A DNA stretch of 64,000 nt. Source: CADEDH01 sp965263455. Lineage in GTDB: Bacteria; Actinomycetota; Acidimicrobiia; Acidimicrobiales; SZUA-35. Shown piece by piece: positions 35,498-43,922 of this stretch (positions are counted from its first letter, which is position 1; each line of letters opens with the position of its first letter). A model generated the notes under the pieces. That model saw only the letters and a list, made by a program, of their open reading frames with translations. It made no database searches and had not been told where the DNA came from. Location: NCBI GenBank assembly GCA_965263455.1, contig CBDHHN010000003.1:65172-129171 (forward strand). The letters run 5' to 3'. A program made the position numbers and the translations under genes.

Positions 35498-37204
35498 TCA
35501 GGACCAGAGGGGGCGTCCGGCGTCGGCCAGGCGACGCCGGACGGCCTGATCCCGGTGTTCGTCGCCGGTCAGGTTCGAGGCCAGCCGGCCGTCGTCGAGG
35601 GTGATGACGCGGTCGGCCAACTGGGCCTCGATCGGGTCGTGGGTGGCCAGGAGTACGGTCCCCGAGTAGCGGGCCAGAACCCTCCGGACGATCTCGCGGG
35701 TCGGGCCGTCGAGGTTGGCCGACGGCTCGTCGAGGACCAGGAGCCGAGGTGAGCCGATGATGGCGCGGGCCAGGGCGATGCGCTGGCGGTGGCCGACCGG
35801 GAGGTTGCGGCCACCCTCCACCACCCAGGCGTCGAGGCCGCCGCCGATGTTGTCGAACACCTCATCCAGGCGGCAGTCGTCGATGACGGCCTCCAACATC
35901 TCGGGGGTGGCCTCGCGGTAGCGGTAGGTCAGGTTGCGCCGTATGGAACCCCGCAACAGGGGAAGGTCGGGACCCACGGCGCCGATGTTGCGGGCCAGGG
36001 AGCGGGCGTTGTGATGGTCGATCGGCTGGCCGTCGATCAGGACCCGGCCACGGTCCAACTCGACCATGCGCAGAACCGAGGCCAGGAGGGTTGACTTGCC
36101 GCTCCCGTTGGCCCCGGTGACGGCGACCAGCTCGCCCGGTTCGGCCGTGAACGTCACGCCGTCCAGGGCCTTGGTCACGGTGACGTCCTCGAAGTCGAGC
36201 CGGGCCCGCCGGACCCGCAGCGGGGCGTACTCCGGACCGAGGCCACCCCTGGGGGCCCGGGCCAGGAAGTCGGCCAGCTTGCGTCGTGAAACCCGAGCCG
36301 CCTGCCAGTACTCGTGGGAGCGGCCCAGGGTCCTGACCGGGCCGGTCAAGAGGCGGATGCCGAGAACGGCCCCGACCAGGCCGCCGACGGTGAGTGAGCC
36401 GTTGCCGACCAGGGTCAACCCCACCAGGACCACCACCCCCAGGGCCAGCCCCGAGGTGGCGGACGAGACGAGGCGAAGCAGACCCCGGGCGTCGGCCGCC
36501 CGTCGCTGGGCCCGGAGCAGGTCCTCGTTCTGACGGCCCAACCGGGACGACTCGCCACCCATGCGACCGAAGGCCTGGATGACGGCCAAGGCCCCGATCT
36601 GTTCGGCCACGTTGCTGGCCAGGAGGGACCGCCGCCAACGGACCGAGCGGGTCCGGCGCCGGACCTGGTCGCCGATGAGGACCGACAGCCCCGAACCGAT
36701 CCCGGTGAGCAGAACGGCGAACAGGCCGATCACGGGGTGGATCACGAACAGCACGCCGAGGCCGATCACCAGCACCGTGGCGGCCACGATGCCCCGGGCC
36801 AGACCCCGGCTCAGCCACGTCCGGTAGGTCGACAGATCCCCGGTCAGGCGGAGGAGGACCGCACCCTGGGACGATCGGGTGACCGAGCGGGCCGGTAGCC
36901 CGAGCAGATGCCGGTGGAGTACGACGCGGGCCTCGGCCACCAGTCGGTAGCCCATGCGTTCGGCCGCCACGTACTCGACGCCCCGGGCTGCGGCCAGGAC
37001 CAGGCCGACAGCACAGAGGACGAGGGCGCTCCCGGTCAGCGAGGTCGGGGCGTCGCCGGCGGCCACCCGGTCGATGATGCGGCGGAGCAGCAGGACCGTG
37101 CCGGCCACGGCCCCGGCCTGGACGACGCCGATGGCGACGAGGCCGCCGATCATGGGGGCCGACGGCCGGAGGACCTCCGGCCGCTCGGCCTCGGGGTCGC
37201 TCAC
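35498..37204 (-). CDS. ABC transporter, fused permease/ATPase, with degenerate signature motif
   Basis: A 568-residue half-transporter with six membrane helices (residues ~15-300) and a C-terminal ATPase. Walker A is GANGSGKST, Walker B LLVLDEPSANL and the H-loop ATHD. The signature motif, normally LSGGQ, reads LPVGHRQRIALARA, so ATP hydrolysis at the composite site may be weakened or the partner may differ. It would export a lipid or peptide type substrate. Its start overlaps the upstream P-loop gene by four bases, which makes these two a unit. Confidence 0.88.
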   Translation of the reverse strand: MSDPEAERPEVLRPSAPMIGGLVAIGVVQAGAVAGTVLLLRRIIDRVAAGDAPTSLTGSALVLCAVGLVLAAARGVEYVAAERMGYRLVAEARVVLHRHLLGLPARSVTRSSQGAVLLRLTGDLSTYRTWLSRGLARGIVAATVLVIGLGVLFVIHPVIGLFAVLLTGIGSGLSVLIGDQVRRRTRSVRWRRSLLASNVAEQIGALAVIQAFGRMGGESSRLGRQNEDLLRAQRRAADARGLLRLVSSATSGLALGVVVLVGLTLVGNGSLTVGGLVGAVLGIRLLTGPVRTLGRSHEYWQAARVSRRKLADFLARAPRGGLGPEYAPLRVRRARLDFEDVTVTKALDGVTFTAEPGELVAVTGANGSGKSTLLASVLRMVELDRGRVLIDGQPIDHHNARSLARNIGAVGPDLPLLRGSIRRNLTYRYREATPEMLEAVIDDCRLDEVFDNIGGGLDAWVVEGGRNLPVGHRQRIALARAIIGSPRLLVLDEPSANLDGPTREIVRRVLARYSGTVLLATHDPIEAQLADRVITLDDGRLASNLTGDEHRDQAVRRRLADAGRPLWS

Positions 37205-38502
37205 GAGGCGTTCCGGGTGAGCTCGGAATCGGGCGGCATCGGGGGAACGGTGGGGCCTCCGCCGCGGCCCGCTGTCGGCAACGCCGTCAGCTCTCCGGAC
37301 AGGGTGGCCGAGACCGGTCGGGACGAGAGTTGGTCCTTCGACAGCACGGGCAGGTCGCAGTGGGCCTGGATCTCGCGCACGGCGAGCGGGGAGCGGGTCA
37401 CGACGCCCGACACCGCGATCAGGGGCAGCTCCAACTGACGGAGGTGGTTGATCCCGGCCACCGCCCCCATCGAGTCGGCGGCGGCGAAGACCAGCAGGTC
37501 GATCGACGAGCGGAACGTCTCGCTCCTGAGCAGGCGGGCCGTCTCCTGCTGGTAGATGCCGTCGGCGACCTCGACCACGATCTCGGTCGAACCGGCCATC
37601 GTCAGGTGGTTGAGCAGCTTGACGAAGCCGGCCTCCAGGGCCTCCATCGGCACCCGGTAGGTGCTGGGGAGGCCCACGTCGGTGAAGTCGGCCACCGTGG
37701 CGGCGCCGGCGTCGACCATGGCCCAGTAGTCGGCGCCCGACCCGGTGCCGGTGACCTTGGTCGCACCCGGGCGTCCGCCGCCGCCCCGGTGCAGGCCGTG
37801 GATGAGGGCGCCCACCGTGGTCGTCTTGCCCGAGTTCATCGACGTGCCGACGACGGCGATGGTACGCGGCCGTTTGCGGTCGGGGGTGACCGGGTCGAGG
37901 GCGAACGATGCGAGGTTGAGCGGTTGGCCTCGCTGGTCGGCCAGCAGCCCGACAGGGGACAGCTCGGTCGGCCGGCGGGTCGCCTCATGGCGGGACAGCA
38001 CCGTGCCCGCCACGCCGCCCGAGCCCAGCAGTTGGGTGGGCCCCAGGTCGCGGGGGACCTCGGCCTCGAACTGGTCCGGGGCGTAGCGGTCGCCGTAGGC
38101 CACGACCACCTCGTCACCGGGGTGGAGCCGGGCCCGGCGGCCGTTGGCCAGCTCGATCCGCCGGTGGTGGCCCAGGCGGGTCACGGTCGCCAGCAGCAGG
38201 TCGCCTGGCCGGGGCCGGACGGGACCGGTGACCAGACGGACCGGACCCCGTGCGGGATCCTCGAAGCGGACCCGGCGCGTGGTGAAGGCCTTCTTGGCCC
38301 GGTCCAGCCGCTCGGGCGAGACGGCGGACCGGTCGAGTGCCCGGACCCAGCGGGGGTGGGAGGGCCCGCCGGCGGCGGCGACGAGATCGAGGGAGCGGTT
38401 GGGCACAGGGGTACAGACGCTTGTTCCGGTGCGTTCGTTACCCCGCGGCCCGGTGGGTAAAAGTCCCAACGATCGCGGGCGCAGAGGCAACTTGGTCGAC
38501 AC
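37201..38502 (-). CDS. P-loop NTPase of unknown function
   Basis: A protein of up to 433 residues. The C-terminal ~220 residues are a P-loop domain with VVGTSMNSGKTTTVGALIHGL (Walker A, residues ~220-240), TKVTGTGSGADYWAM and VVEVADGIYQQETARLL, resembling dethiobiotin-synthetase/MobB-like or DUF1611-like NTPases. The N-terminal ~200 residues carry a predicted beta domain (PGDLLLATVTRLGHHRRIEL) of unknown type. It is coupled to the ABC transporter gene. The GTG at 38502 is the longest start and lies inside a palindrome; an internal start 20-60 residues later is possible. Confidence 0.7.
   Translation of the reverse strand: MSTKLPLRPRSLGLLPTGPRGNERTGTSVCTPVPNRSLDLVAAAGGPSHPRWVRALDRSAVSPERLDRAKKAFTTRRVRFEDPARGPVRLVTGPVRPRPGDLLLATVTRLGHHRRIELANGRRARLHPGDEVVVAYGDRYAPDQFEAEVPRDLGPTQLLGSGGVAGTVLSRHEATRRPTELSPVGLLADQRGQPLNLASFALDPVTPDRKRPRTIAVVGTSMNSGKTTTVGALIHGLHRGGGGRPGATKVTGTGSGADYWAMVDAGAATVADFTDVGLPSTYRVPMEALEAGFVKLLNHLTMAGSTEIVVEVADGIYQQETARLLRSETFRSSIDLLVFAAADSMGAVAGINHLRQLELPLIAVSGVVTRSPLAVREIQAHCDLPVLSKDQLSSRPVSATLSGELTALPTAGRGGGPTVPPMPPDSELTRNAS
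38438..38460. promoter_or_regulatory. Inverted repeat TTACCC-N11-GGGTAA
   Basis: Perfect 6-bp arms separated by 11 bases, about 50 bases before the sigma-factor start. If the P-loop gene starts at 38502 it lies within its 5' coding part; if that gene starts later it is part of the shared divergent promoter region. Confidence 0.45.
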
Positions 38503-38513
38503 TTGAACAAGTG
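38500..38513. promoter_or_regulatory. Palindrome CACTTG-AA-CAAGTG spanning two divergent GTG codons
   Basis: Each arm contains a GTG: CAC (38500-38502) is the GTG of the P-loop gene on the minus strand and GTG (38511-38513) is the likely start of the sigma factor. The symmetry may be a regulator site or simply the two starts; both genes cannot have conventional upstream ribosome sites here. Confidence 0.45.
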
Positions 38514-39566
38514 GCGACCAGCATTCCGGTAGAGGCCGACTTCGCCGACCTTCTCGGCCGGTGCGAGCGGGGCGAGGCCACCGCCGTCGCCGTCGTGTAC
38601 CGCCACTACCAGCCGATGTTGGTCCGCTACGCCACTCGCCGGGGGGCGGCCGATCCCGAAGGTGTGGCCGACCTCGCCCTGTTCGACGCGCTGCGGGCCA
38701 TCGGTGGCCTTCGGGGCCGCAACGAGGGCGCCTTCCGGGCCTACGCCTTCGGCTGCACCCGCAACCGCGTGGCGTCGGAGTTGCGACGTCCGGCCGTGGC
38801 CACCCAGCCGCTCATCGAGGACGATCGCCAGGGCTGGGGCGACGACGACCCGGCCGAGCAGGTGGTGGGGCACCAGGAGGTCCAGGACCTGTTGTCCCAG
38901 TTGACCGAGGCTCAGCGTCAGGTGCTCGACGATCGGTTGTTCCGGGGCCACACCAGCGCCGAGACGGCGGCCCGGATGGGCAAGACTCCGGGCGCCGTCC
39001 GCAAGCTCCAACACGACGCCCTGCAGCGCCTCCGACGCATCCTGTTGGTGGCGGTCCTGGCCGCGGTCGTGGCCGGGGTCGTCCTGGTGATGCGGACGCA
39101 GTCCGACGAGACCCCGCTCGAGACCGTGGACGACGGCCCGGTGCCGGAGGTGACGACGACCGGTCCCTCGCCGGTGCCCACGGACTCCACGGTGGCGCCG
39201 TCCCCCTCGTCGATACCGGCCCCCGGCGCCCCGACCACGTCCCCCGCGGTGACGTCGACCAGTCCGCCCACCACCGACGCCGCGACCTCGACGACCGGAC
39301 CGTCGGCCGGGTCGCCGACCTCGGTCGGCGCCGGGCCCGAGCCGACCGAGACCGAGTCGGCTCTGGGGCCGGCGCCCGTCATCCGGTCGTGCGAGATCGA
39401 CGACGGGGTCGAGGTGCAGATCGGGTCCGGGGTTGCGGCCGAGTCGTTCCGGTACCTCGATCGCGACCTGAACCCGATAGCGGCCGGCGGGTCCGGGGTC
39501 CGGTACGTGGTGGCGGTGGCGGCCGACGGGGCCGAGTCCGAGCCCTTCCCCTGCAGCGACGACTGA
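38511..39566 (+). CDS. Membrane-tethered ECF-like sigma factor with extracytoplasmic C-terminal domain
   Basis: A 351-residue fusion. Residues ~8-92 resemble sigma-70 region 2 (LLGRCERGEATAVAVVYRHY ... AFGCTRNRVASELRR) and ~122-176 region 4 (LTEAQRQVLDDRLFRGHTSA, then ETAARMGKTPGAVRKLQHDA). A single membrane helix follows at ~177-194, then a ~95-residue Pro/Thr/Ser-rich stalk and a C-terminal ~55-residue domain with two Cys (SCEIDD and PFPCSDD). The DNA-binding part would thus be held at the membrane with a sensor-like end outside. The exact start is uncertain; GTG 38511 gives the natural region 2 N-terminus. Confidence 0.82.
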   Translation: MATSIPVEADFADLLGRCERGEATAVAVVYRHYQPMLVRYATRRGAADPEGVADLALFDALRAIGGLRGRNEGAFRAYAFGCTRNRVASELRRPAVATQPLIEDDRQGWGDDDPAEQVVGHQEVQDLLSQLTEAQRQVLDDRLFRGHTSAETAARMGKTPGAVRKLQHDALQRLRRILLVAVLAAVVAGVVLVMRTQSDETPLETVDDGPVPEVTTTGPSPVPTDSTVAPSPSSIPAPGAPTTSPAVTSTSPPTTDAATSTTGPSAGSPTSVGAGPEPTETESALGPAPVIRSCEIDDGVEVQIGSGVAAESFRYLDRDLNPIAAGGSGVRYVVAVAADGAESEPFPCSDD

Positions 39567-39620
39567 GGTCGAGCCGGCCGGGGGCGGAGGGTGACGCCCG
39601 AGCCCGGCTAGCTTGGGGCG

Positions 39621-40028
39621 ATGCGCATCGGCGAGCTGGGCCGGCGGGCCGGGGTGTCCGCCAAGACCATCCGCTACTACGAGTCGCTCGGCCTGTTGGA
39701 CGAACCCGAGCGGACCGGGGCGGGGTACCGCGACTACGACGAGGCGGCGGAGGAACGGCTGCGGTTCGTCCGCGATGCCCAGGCCAGTGGGTTGACCCTG
39801 GCCGAGATCGCCTCCGTGCTGGAGCTCAAGGGTCGGGGACGGCGTTCGTGCGCCCACACCGCGGCTCTGCTGGAGCGGCATCTGGTCGAGATCGATGAGC
39901 AGATCGTGCGTCTGACCCAGGCCCGGGCCGCGCTCGAGGACCTTGCCCGCCGGGCCGAGGGCCTGGATCCTGCGGCCTGCACCGATCCCAATCGGTGTCA
40001 GGTGATCGCCCCGGCCGCCGAGGGCTGA
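39621..40028 (+). CDS. MerR-family metal-responsive regulator
   Basis: A 135-residue regulator beginning MRIGELGRRAGVSAKTIRYY, the canonical MerR winged helix, followed by FVRDAQASGLTLAEIASVLEL and a long dimerisation helix. Cys in RSCAHTAALLERHL (residue ~74) and two Cys in AACTDPNRC (~115-122) match the metal sites of the ZntR/CueR/CadR group, so it probably senses a heavy-metal ion. No efflux pump lies next to it; the neighbours are the sigma factor and the ATP-grasp gene. Confidence 0.88.
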   Translation: MRIGELGRRAGVSAKTIRYYESLGLLDEPERTGAGYRDYDEAAEERLRFVRDAQASGLTLAEIASVLELKGRGRRSCAHTAALLERHLVEIDEQIVRLTQARAALEDLARRAEGLDPAACTDPNRCQVIAPAAEG

Positions 40029-40081
40029 CGTCGGGGCCGACGGCGGCTCGACCGCGGGCCGTCACCGAACGACGATGAATC

Positions 40082-40111
40082 CCGGGTGTCCGGGTGTCCG
40101 GGTGTCCGGGT
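40082..40111. repeat. 8-base tandem repeat CCGGGTGT, 3.75 copies
   Basis: Exact copies at 40082, 40090 and 40098 plus a partial copy at 40106. It lies in the 172-base gap between the MerR gene and the ATP-grasp gene and may change the spacing of the promoter region by slippage. Confidence 0.85.
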
Positions 40112-40200
40112 CAGTCGAGGTGGGTGAGTCGACCTGAACCGGTCTCATCGTTTCCACTTGCTACCCTCCGCCTCCATTCGGTTCCGGAGGTGCGTGGTCC

Positions 40201-41436
40201 ATGGGGAGTGACACCGAGGGTTTGGCCGTCGTCCTGGGCTTGACCCACGGCGGGTTGGCCATCGTCCGATCGTTGGCCAGGCGCGGCGTCCGCGTCATCG
40301 GGGCCACCTATGAGCGCGACGAGTTCGGGTGCCATTCGCGCTATTTGAGCGACCTGGTCGACTGCCCACATCCTCGTGACCAGGACGCCTTCATCGACTT
40401 CCTTCGCCAGAAATCGGAGGCCTGGGGCGGCGCATACCTGTTCGACACCAACGACTACTTCGTCGAGGTCCTGGCTCGATACAAGCCGGAGCTTTCCCGG
40501 CACTACCGGATCGGTACACCGGACTGGGACCGGACCCAGGTCTTTCTCGACAAGCAACTGACCTACCGGCTCGCGGCGCGCTGCGGTGTGCCCCATCCCC
40601 GGATCCACGAGGTCGAGCCCGATCTCGACCCGGCGACCGCCTTCGAGCAGGCCCGGGGCCGCATGGACTACCCGATCATGCTCAAGCCCACGCGATCCCA
40701 CGAGTTCGCCGCCCTGTTCGGGGCCAAGAACCTGATCGCGGCCGACGACGAGACCCTCCAGAGGGCGCTGCGCACCACCATCGAAGCCGGCCAGCCCGTC
40801 GTGTTGTCGGAGGTCATACCGGGGACGGACCGGGGGACCCTGGAGCGGGTGCAGCTGTACATCAACAGCCTCGGTGAGGTGGCGGCCAGCTTCGCCAACG
40901 TCAAGTTGCGGCAGACGCCGCCCATGTTCGGGGTCATGCGGGTGGGTCGGAGCACCGAGCCGAACCCGGAGGTCGAGGCCTACGCACTCGAACTACTCCG
41001 AGCGATCGACTACCAGGGTTTCGCCAGTGTCGAGTTCAAACGGGACTACCGGGACGGCGAGCTCAAGCTGATGGAGGTGAACGTCCGCCTCCCCCGGAGT
41101 ATTCCCCTGCCCATCCGGGCCGGCGTCGACTTCCCGTGGCTGGTGTACCGGGATCTGGTCGACGACGTGCAGTTGCGGGTCGACGCCTACGACACCTCGA
41201 CCTATCTCATCGAGCAGCCCACCGACCTGATCGACTTCGTGCGCTACGACCGGGACCGACTCCGGAACCTGGGGACGTTCCTCGGCCCCTATCGGGCTCG
41301 GACCAAGACGTGGGGGGTGGCCCAACGGGATGATCTCGGGCCGTTCCTGAAGGCCCTGCGGACCCGGGGTCGGACCGGGGTCCGGGTCGCCGGTCGGCTG
41401 GCCGCCTCGGTGCCGTCGTCGCTCAGGGGACGATGA
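40201..41436 (+). CDS. ATP-grasp carboxylate-amine ligase-like protein
   Basis: A 411-residue ATP-grasp enzyme, which would join a carboxylate to an amine through an acylphosphate. DYPIMLKPTRSHEF near residues ~157-170 is the ATP-contact strand with the Lys, VVLSEVIPGTDRGTLE the hinge, FASVEFKRDYRDGELKLMEVN the metal-binding Glu and Asn (E-x-N). It resembles FAD-dependent-independent single-domain ligases often found in polysaccharide or secondary-metabolite loci. Base use is somewhat less GC-biased than its neighbours. It overlaps the convergent rhodanese gene by 14 bases at the 3' end. Confidence 0.85.
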   Translation: MGSDTEGLAVVLGLTHGGLAIVRSLARRGVRVIGATYERDEFGCHSRYLSDLVDCPHPRDQDAFIDFLRQKSEAWGGAYLFDTNDYFVEVLARYKPELSRHYRIGTPDWDRTQVFLDKQLTYRLAARCGVPHPRIHEVEPDLDPATAFEQARGRMDYPIMLKPTRSHEFAALFGAKNLIAADDETLQRALRTTIEAGQPVVLSEVIPGTDRGTLERVQLYINSLGEVAASFANVKLRQTPPMFGVMRVGRSTEPNPEVEAYALELLRAIDYQGFASVEFKRDYRDGELKLMEVNVRLPRSIPLPIRAGVDFPWLVYRDLVDDVQLRVDAYDTSTYLIEQPTDLIDFVRYDRDRLRNLGTFLGPYRARTKTWGVAQRDDLGPFLKALRTRGRTGVRVAGRLAASVPSSLRGR

Positions 41437-41878
41437 TGGGCTGGCCCTCGTCGAGCCAGGCGACGATGCCGCCGTCCACGTCGGCCACGTCGGTGAAGCC
41501 CAGCTCCGCCATCAACGCCCGGGTCTGCCCGCTGCGATTGCCGGATCGGCAGTAGAGGAGATAACGGCCGTCGGGGTCGAGGTCGGCCAACTGATCGGCG
41601 AAGTCGTCGGCATAGAAGTCGACCATGATCGCACCGTCGAGGTGGCCGGCGGCGAACTCCTCGGGTGTCCGGACGTCGAGCACCACCAGGTCGTCGGAAC
41701 GCTCCTGGTGGAGGGAGGCCGCCTGTCCGACGTCGACGAGGCGGATGCCGGCGGCGTCGGTGGCCGCGGTGGCCGACTCGGGTCCGGCCTCGGCGGTGGC
41801 GGTGTCGTCACCTGAGGAGCAGGCGGTGGCCACCAGCAGCGCGGCCGTCAGGGCGAGGATGAGGGACAGAGATCGCAT
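41423..41878 (-). CDS. Rhodanese-domain lipoprotein
   Basis: A 151-residue exported rhodanese. The signal SLILALTAALLVATACSSGDD has a lipobox (VATAC) near residues 18-22, then a short Ala/Thr linker and one rhodanese domain: VVLDVRTPEEFAAGHLDGA and the active-site loop YCRSGNRSG with the catalytic Cys. It would transfer sulfur outside the membrane. It is divergent from the SulP transporter and shares a region with repeated GTAC-containing elements. An upstream extension of the frame runs through that region and is rejected. Confidence 0.9.
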   Translation of the reverse strand: MRSLSLILALTAALLVATACSSGDDTATAEAGPESATAATDAAGIRLVDVGQAASLHQERSDDLVVLDVRTPEEFAAGHLDGAIMVDFYADDFADQLADLDPDGRYLLYCRSGNRSGQTRALMAELGFTDVADVDGGIVAWLDEGQPIIVP

Positions 41879-41937
41879 GGACCGAATTGTACGGTCATCC
41901 GCGTACGTTTGGGGTGGCGGGGTTGCCTTCCGAGCGA

Positions 41938-41951
41938 AATGTACGTACATT
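41938..41951. promoter_or_regulatory. Perfect palindrome AATGTACGTACATT, operator-like
   Basis: A 14-base perfect palindrome (extended by CGA on the left and CG on the right) seven bases before the SulP ATG. TACATT (41946-41951) could also be the -10 box of a leaderless SulP transcript, so a bound repressor would block it. Related half-sites TTGTACGG and GCGTACGT occur at 41887-41908 on the rhodanese side. Confidence 0.65.
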
Positions 41952-41958
41952 CGTATCT

Positions 41959-43848
41959 ATGGCTTCGGCTCGAGATCTGCTCCCGGTCCTTCAGTGGGGC
42001 CCGTCCTACCGCAGGACCGACCTCCGGGGTGACCTCGGCGCCGGGGTGACCATCGGGGCCATGCTGGTGCCCCAGGCCATGGCCTACGCCCTGCTGGCCG
42101 GGCTGCCTCCGGCGGTCGGCCTCTACGCCGCCACCGTGCCGGTCCTCGTCTACGCCCTGTTCGGTACCTCTCGACAGTTGGCCGTGGGGCCGGTGGCCAT
42201 CGTGTCCCTGTTGACCGCCTCGGCCCTGGCCCCGCTGGTGGAGGAGGGGAGTGCCGGGTACGTGGCCGCCGCCGCCCTCCTGGCCGTGATGGTCGGCGTC
42301 ATCCATCTCGTCCTGGGCGCAGCCCGGCTGGGGCAGGTGGTGAATCTGCTGTCCCATGCGGTGCTGGTCGGCTTCACCGCCGCCGCCGCCCTCATCATCG
42401 GCCTGTCCCAGGCCAAACATCTGCTCGGGGTGGACGTCGCCCGCCAGGACCACGTTCACCAGACCGTGCTCGAACTGGCCCGCCAGGTCGGGAACGCCCA
42501 CCCGCCGACCGTGGCCGTGGGGCTGGCGGCGTTGGCCTCGTTGGCCCTGCTCAAGCGTCTCCGGCCCCGACTTCCGGCCGCCCTGATCGTTGTCGTGGTC
42601 TCCATCGGGGCCGTCGAGGTCTTCGATCTCGACGATCGAGGGGTGCGGGTGGTGGGCGAGATCCCCGACTCACTGCCGATCTTCGCCCTCCCCGAACTCG
42701 GTTCATCCCTGCTCGGCGATCTGGCCCTCACGGCGGTGGTGATCACCCTCGTCGGGTTCATGGAATCGTTCGCGGTGGCCAAGGTCTACGCCCGGCGTCA
42801 CCGCTACGAGATCGATCCCAACCAGGAGCTCATCGGGCTCGGCGCGGCCAACGTCGCCTCCGGGCTGTTCGGTGGCTACCCGGTCACCGGCGGGTTCTCC
42901 CGCACGGCGGTGAACGACGCCGCCGGGGCCCGGACACCGCTGGCCTCGGTCATCACCGCCGCCATCGTCGTCGCCACGCTGGCCTTCCTCACCCCGCTGC
43001 TCCGTTCGTTGCCGACGGCGGCGCTGGGCGCGATCATCGTGGTCGCCGTCGTCGGCCTGATCGACGTGGCCGAGATGCGTCACATCGCCCGGGTCAAGGG
43101 AACCGACCTGATAGGCCTGGGTGTCGCCTTCGGAGCCACCCTCGTCCTCGGCATCGAACTCGGCATCCTGGTCGCCGTCGTGGCCTCGATGCTGGTGGTG
43201 TTCGCCCGCCTCTCGGCCCCTCACTCGGCCGTGCTCGGGCGGGTCGTCGGCACGACCACCTACCGCAACCTCGACCGCTTCCCGGGAGCCGAGACGTTCG
43301 CCGGGGTCCGCATCGTCCGGGTCGACGCCGCCCTTTCGTTCGTCAACGCCACACCGGTCAAGCGACTGCTCCTCGATCACGCCGATCGCATCGAGGGAGT
43401 CGGGCCCGACGGTCGGCGGGCCCTCGTGCTCGACGCCTCCGGCGTGGGCGACCTCGACGCCACCGGAGCCGAGATGCTGCATGAACTCCTCGACGACCTG
43501 GCCGATCGCGGCGTCGAGTTGCACCTCAGCGACGTCAAGGGACCCGTGCGAGACGTGCTTCGGGCCGCCGGTCTCTGGGATCTCCTGGGGGCCAGGGTGC
43601 ACCCCGGCACCCAGGAGGCGGTGGCCGTGCTCACGGGCACCGCCTCCATCCCCCGAGACCAGCGGGCGGCCGGGATCGACGAGTGCGCTGCCGCCCATCC
43701 CGACGCTGCCGACGCTGCCGCCCATCCCGACGCTGCCGCCCATCCCGACGCTGCCGCCCATCCCGACGACGCCGCCAATCCCGACGCTGCCGGTCGCGTC
43801 GCCCATCGTGCCATCGCCGATCCGGTCACCTCCGAGGTGTCCGGTTGA
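41959..43848 (+). CDS. SulP-family anion transporter with STAS domain
   Basis: A 629-residue carrier of the SulP/SLC26 type, for sulfate or bicarbonate-like anions. The N-terminal half has GAGVTIGAMLVPQAMAYALL (family signature, helix 1), ten or more hydrophobic helices and GGYPVTGGFSRTAVNDAAGA. Residues ~440-560 form a STAS domain (FVNATPVKRLLLDHAD, LVLDASGVGDLDATGAEML). A tail of AHPDAA repeats follows. With rhodaneses and a persulfide dioxygenase-like gene around it, sulfate or sulfite/thiosulfate transport is the likely role (inference). Confidence 0.92.
   Translation: MASARDLLPVLQWGPSYRRTDLRGDLGAGVTIGAMLVPQAMAYALLAGLPPAVGLYAATVPVLVYALFGTSRQLAVGPVAIVSLLTASALAPLVEEGSAGYVAAAALLAVMVGVIHLVLGAARLGQVVNLLSHAVLVGFTAAAALIIGLSQAKHLLGVDVARQDHVHQTVLELARQVGNAHPPTVAVGLAALASLALLKRLRPRLPAALIVVVVSIGAVEVFDLDDRGVRVVGEIPDSLPIFALPELGSSLLGDLALTAVVITLVGFMESFAVAKVYARRHRYEIDPNQELIGLGAANVASGLFGGYPVTGGFSRTAVNDAAGARTPLASVITAAIVVATLAFLTPLLRSLPTAALGAIIVVAVVGLIDVAEMRHIARVKGTDLIGLGVAFGATLVLGIELGILVAVVASMLVVFARLSAPHSAVLGRVVGTTTYRNLDRFPGAETFAGVRIVRVDAALSFVNATPVKRLLLDHADRIEGVGPDGRRALVLDASGVGDLDATGAEMLHELLDDLADRGVELHLSDVKGPVRDVLRAAGLWDLLGARVHPGTQEAVAVLTGTASIPRDQRAAGIDECAAAHPDAADAAAHPDAAAHPDAAAHPDDAANPDAAGRVAHRAIADPVTSEVSG
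43687..43793 (+). repeat. 18-base tandem repeat at the 3' end of the SulP gene
   Basis: Copies of GCTGCCGCCCATCCCGAC encode an AAHPDA array of about five units with one interruption, giving a flexible C-terminal tail after the STAS domain. Confidence 0.85.
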
Positions 43849-43922
43849 GCGCTCAACCGGCGTCCGACACCGGCCAGGACCGCCAAACCCCAAGACCCAC
43901 CACCGCAACCCGAGAGGAAACC

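Noticed and set aside
40082..40111. CRISPR-like repeats
   Set aside because: Eight-base units without spacers are a simple tandem repeat.
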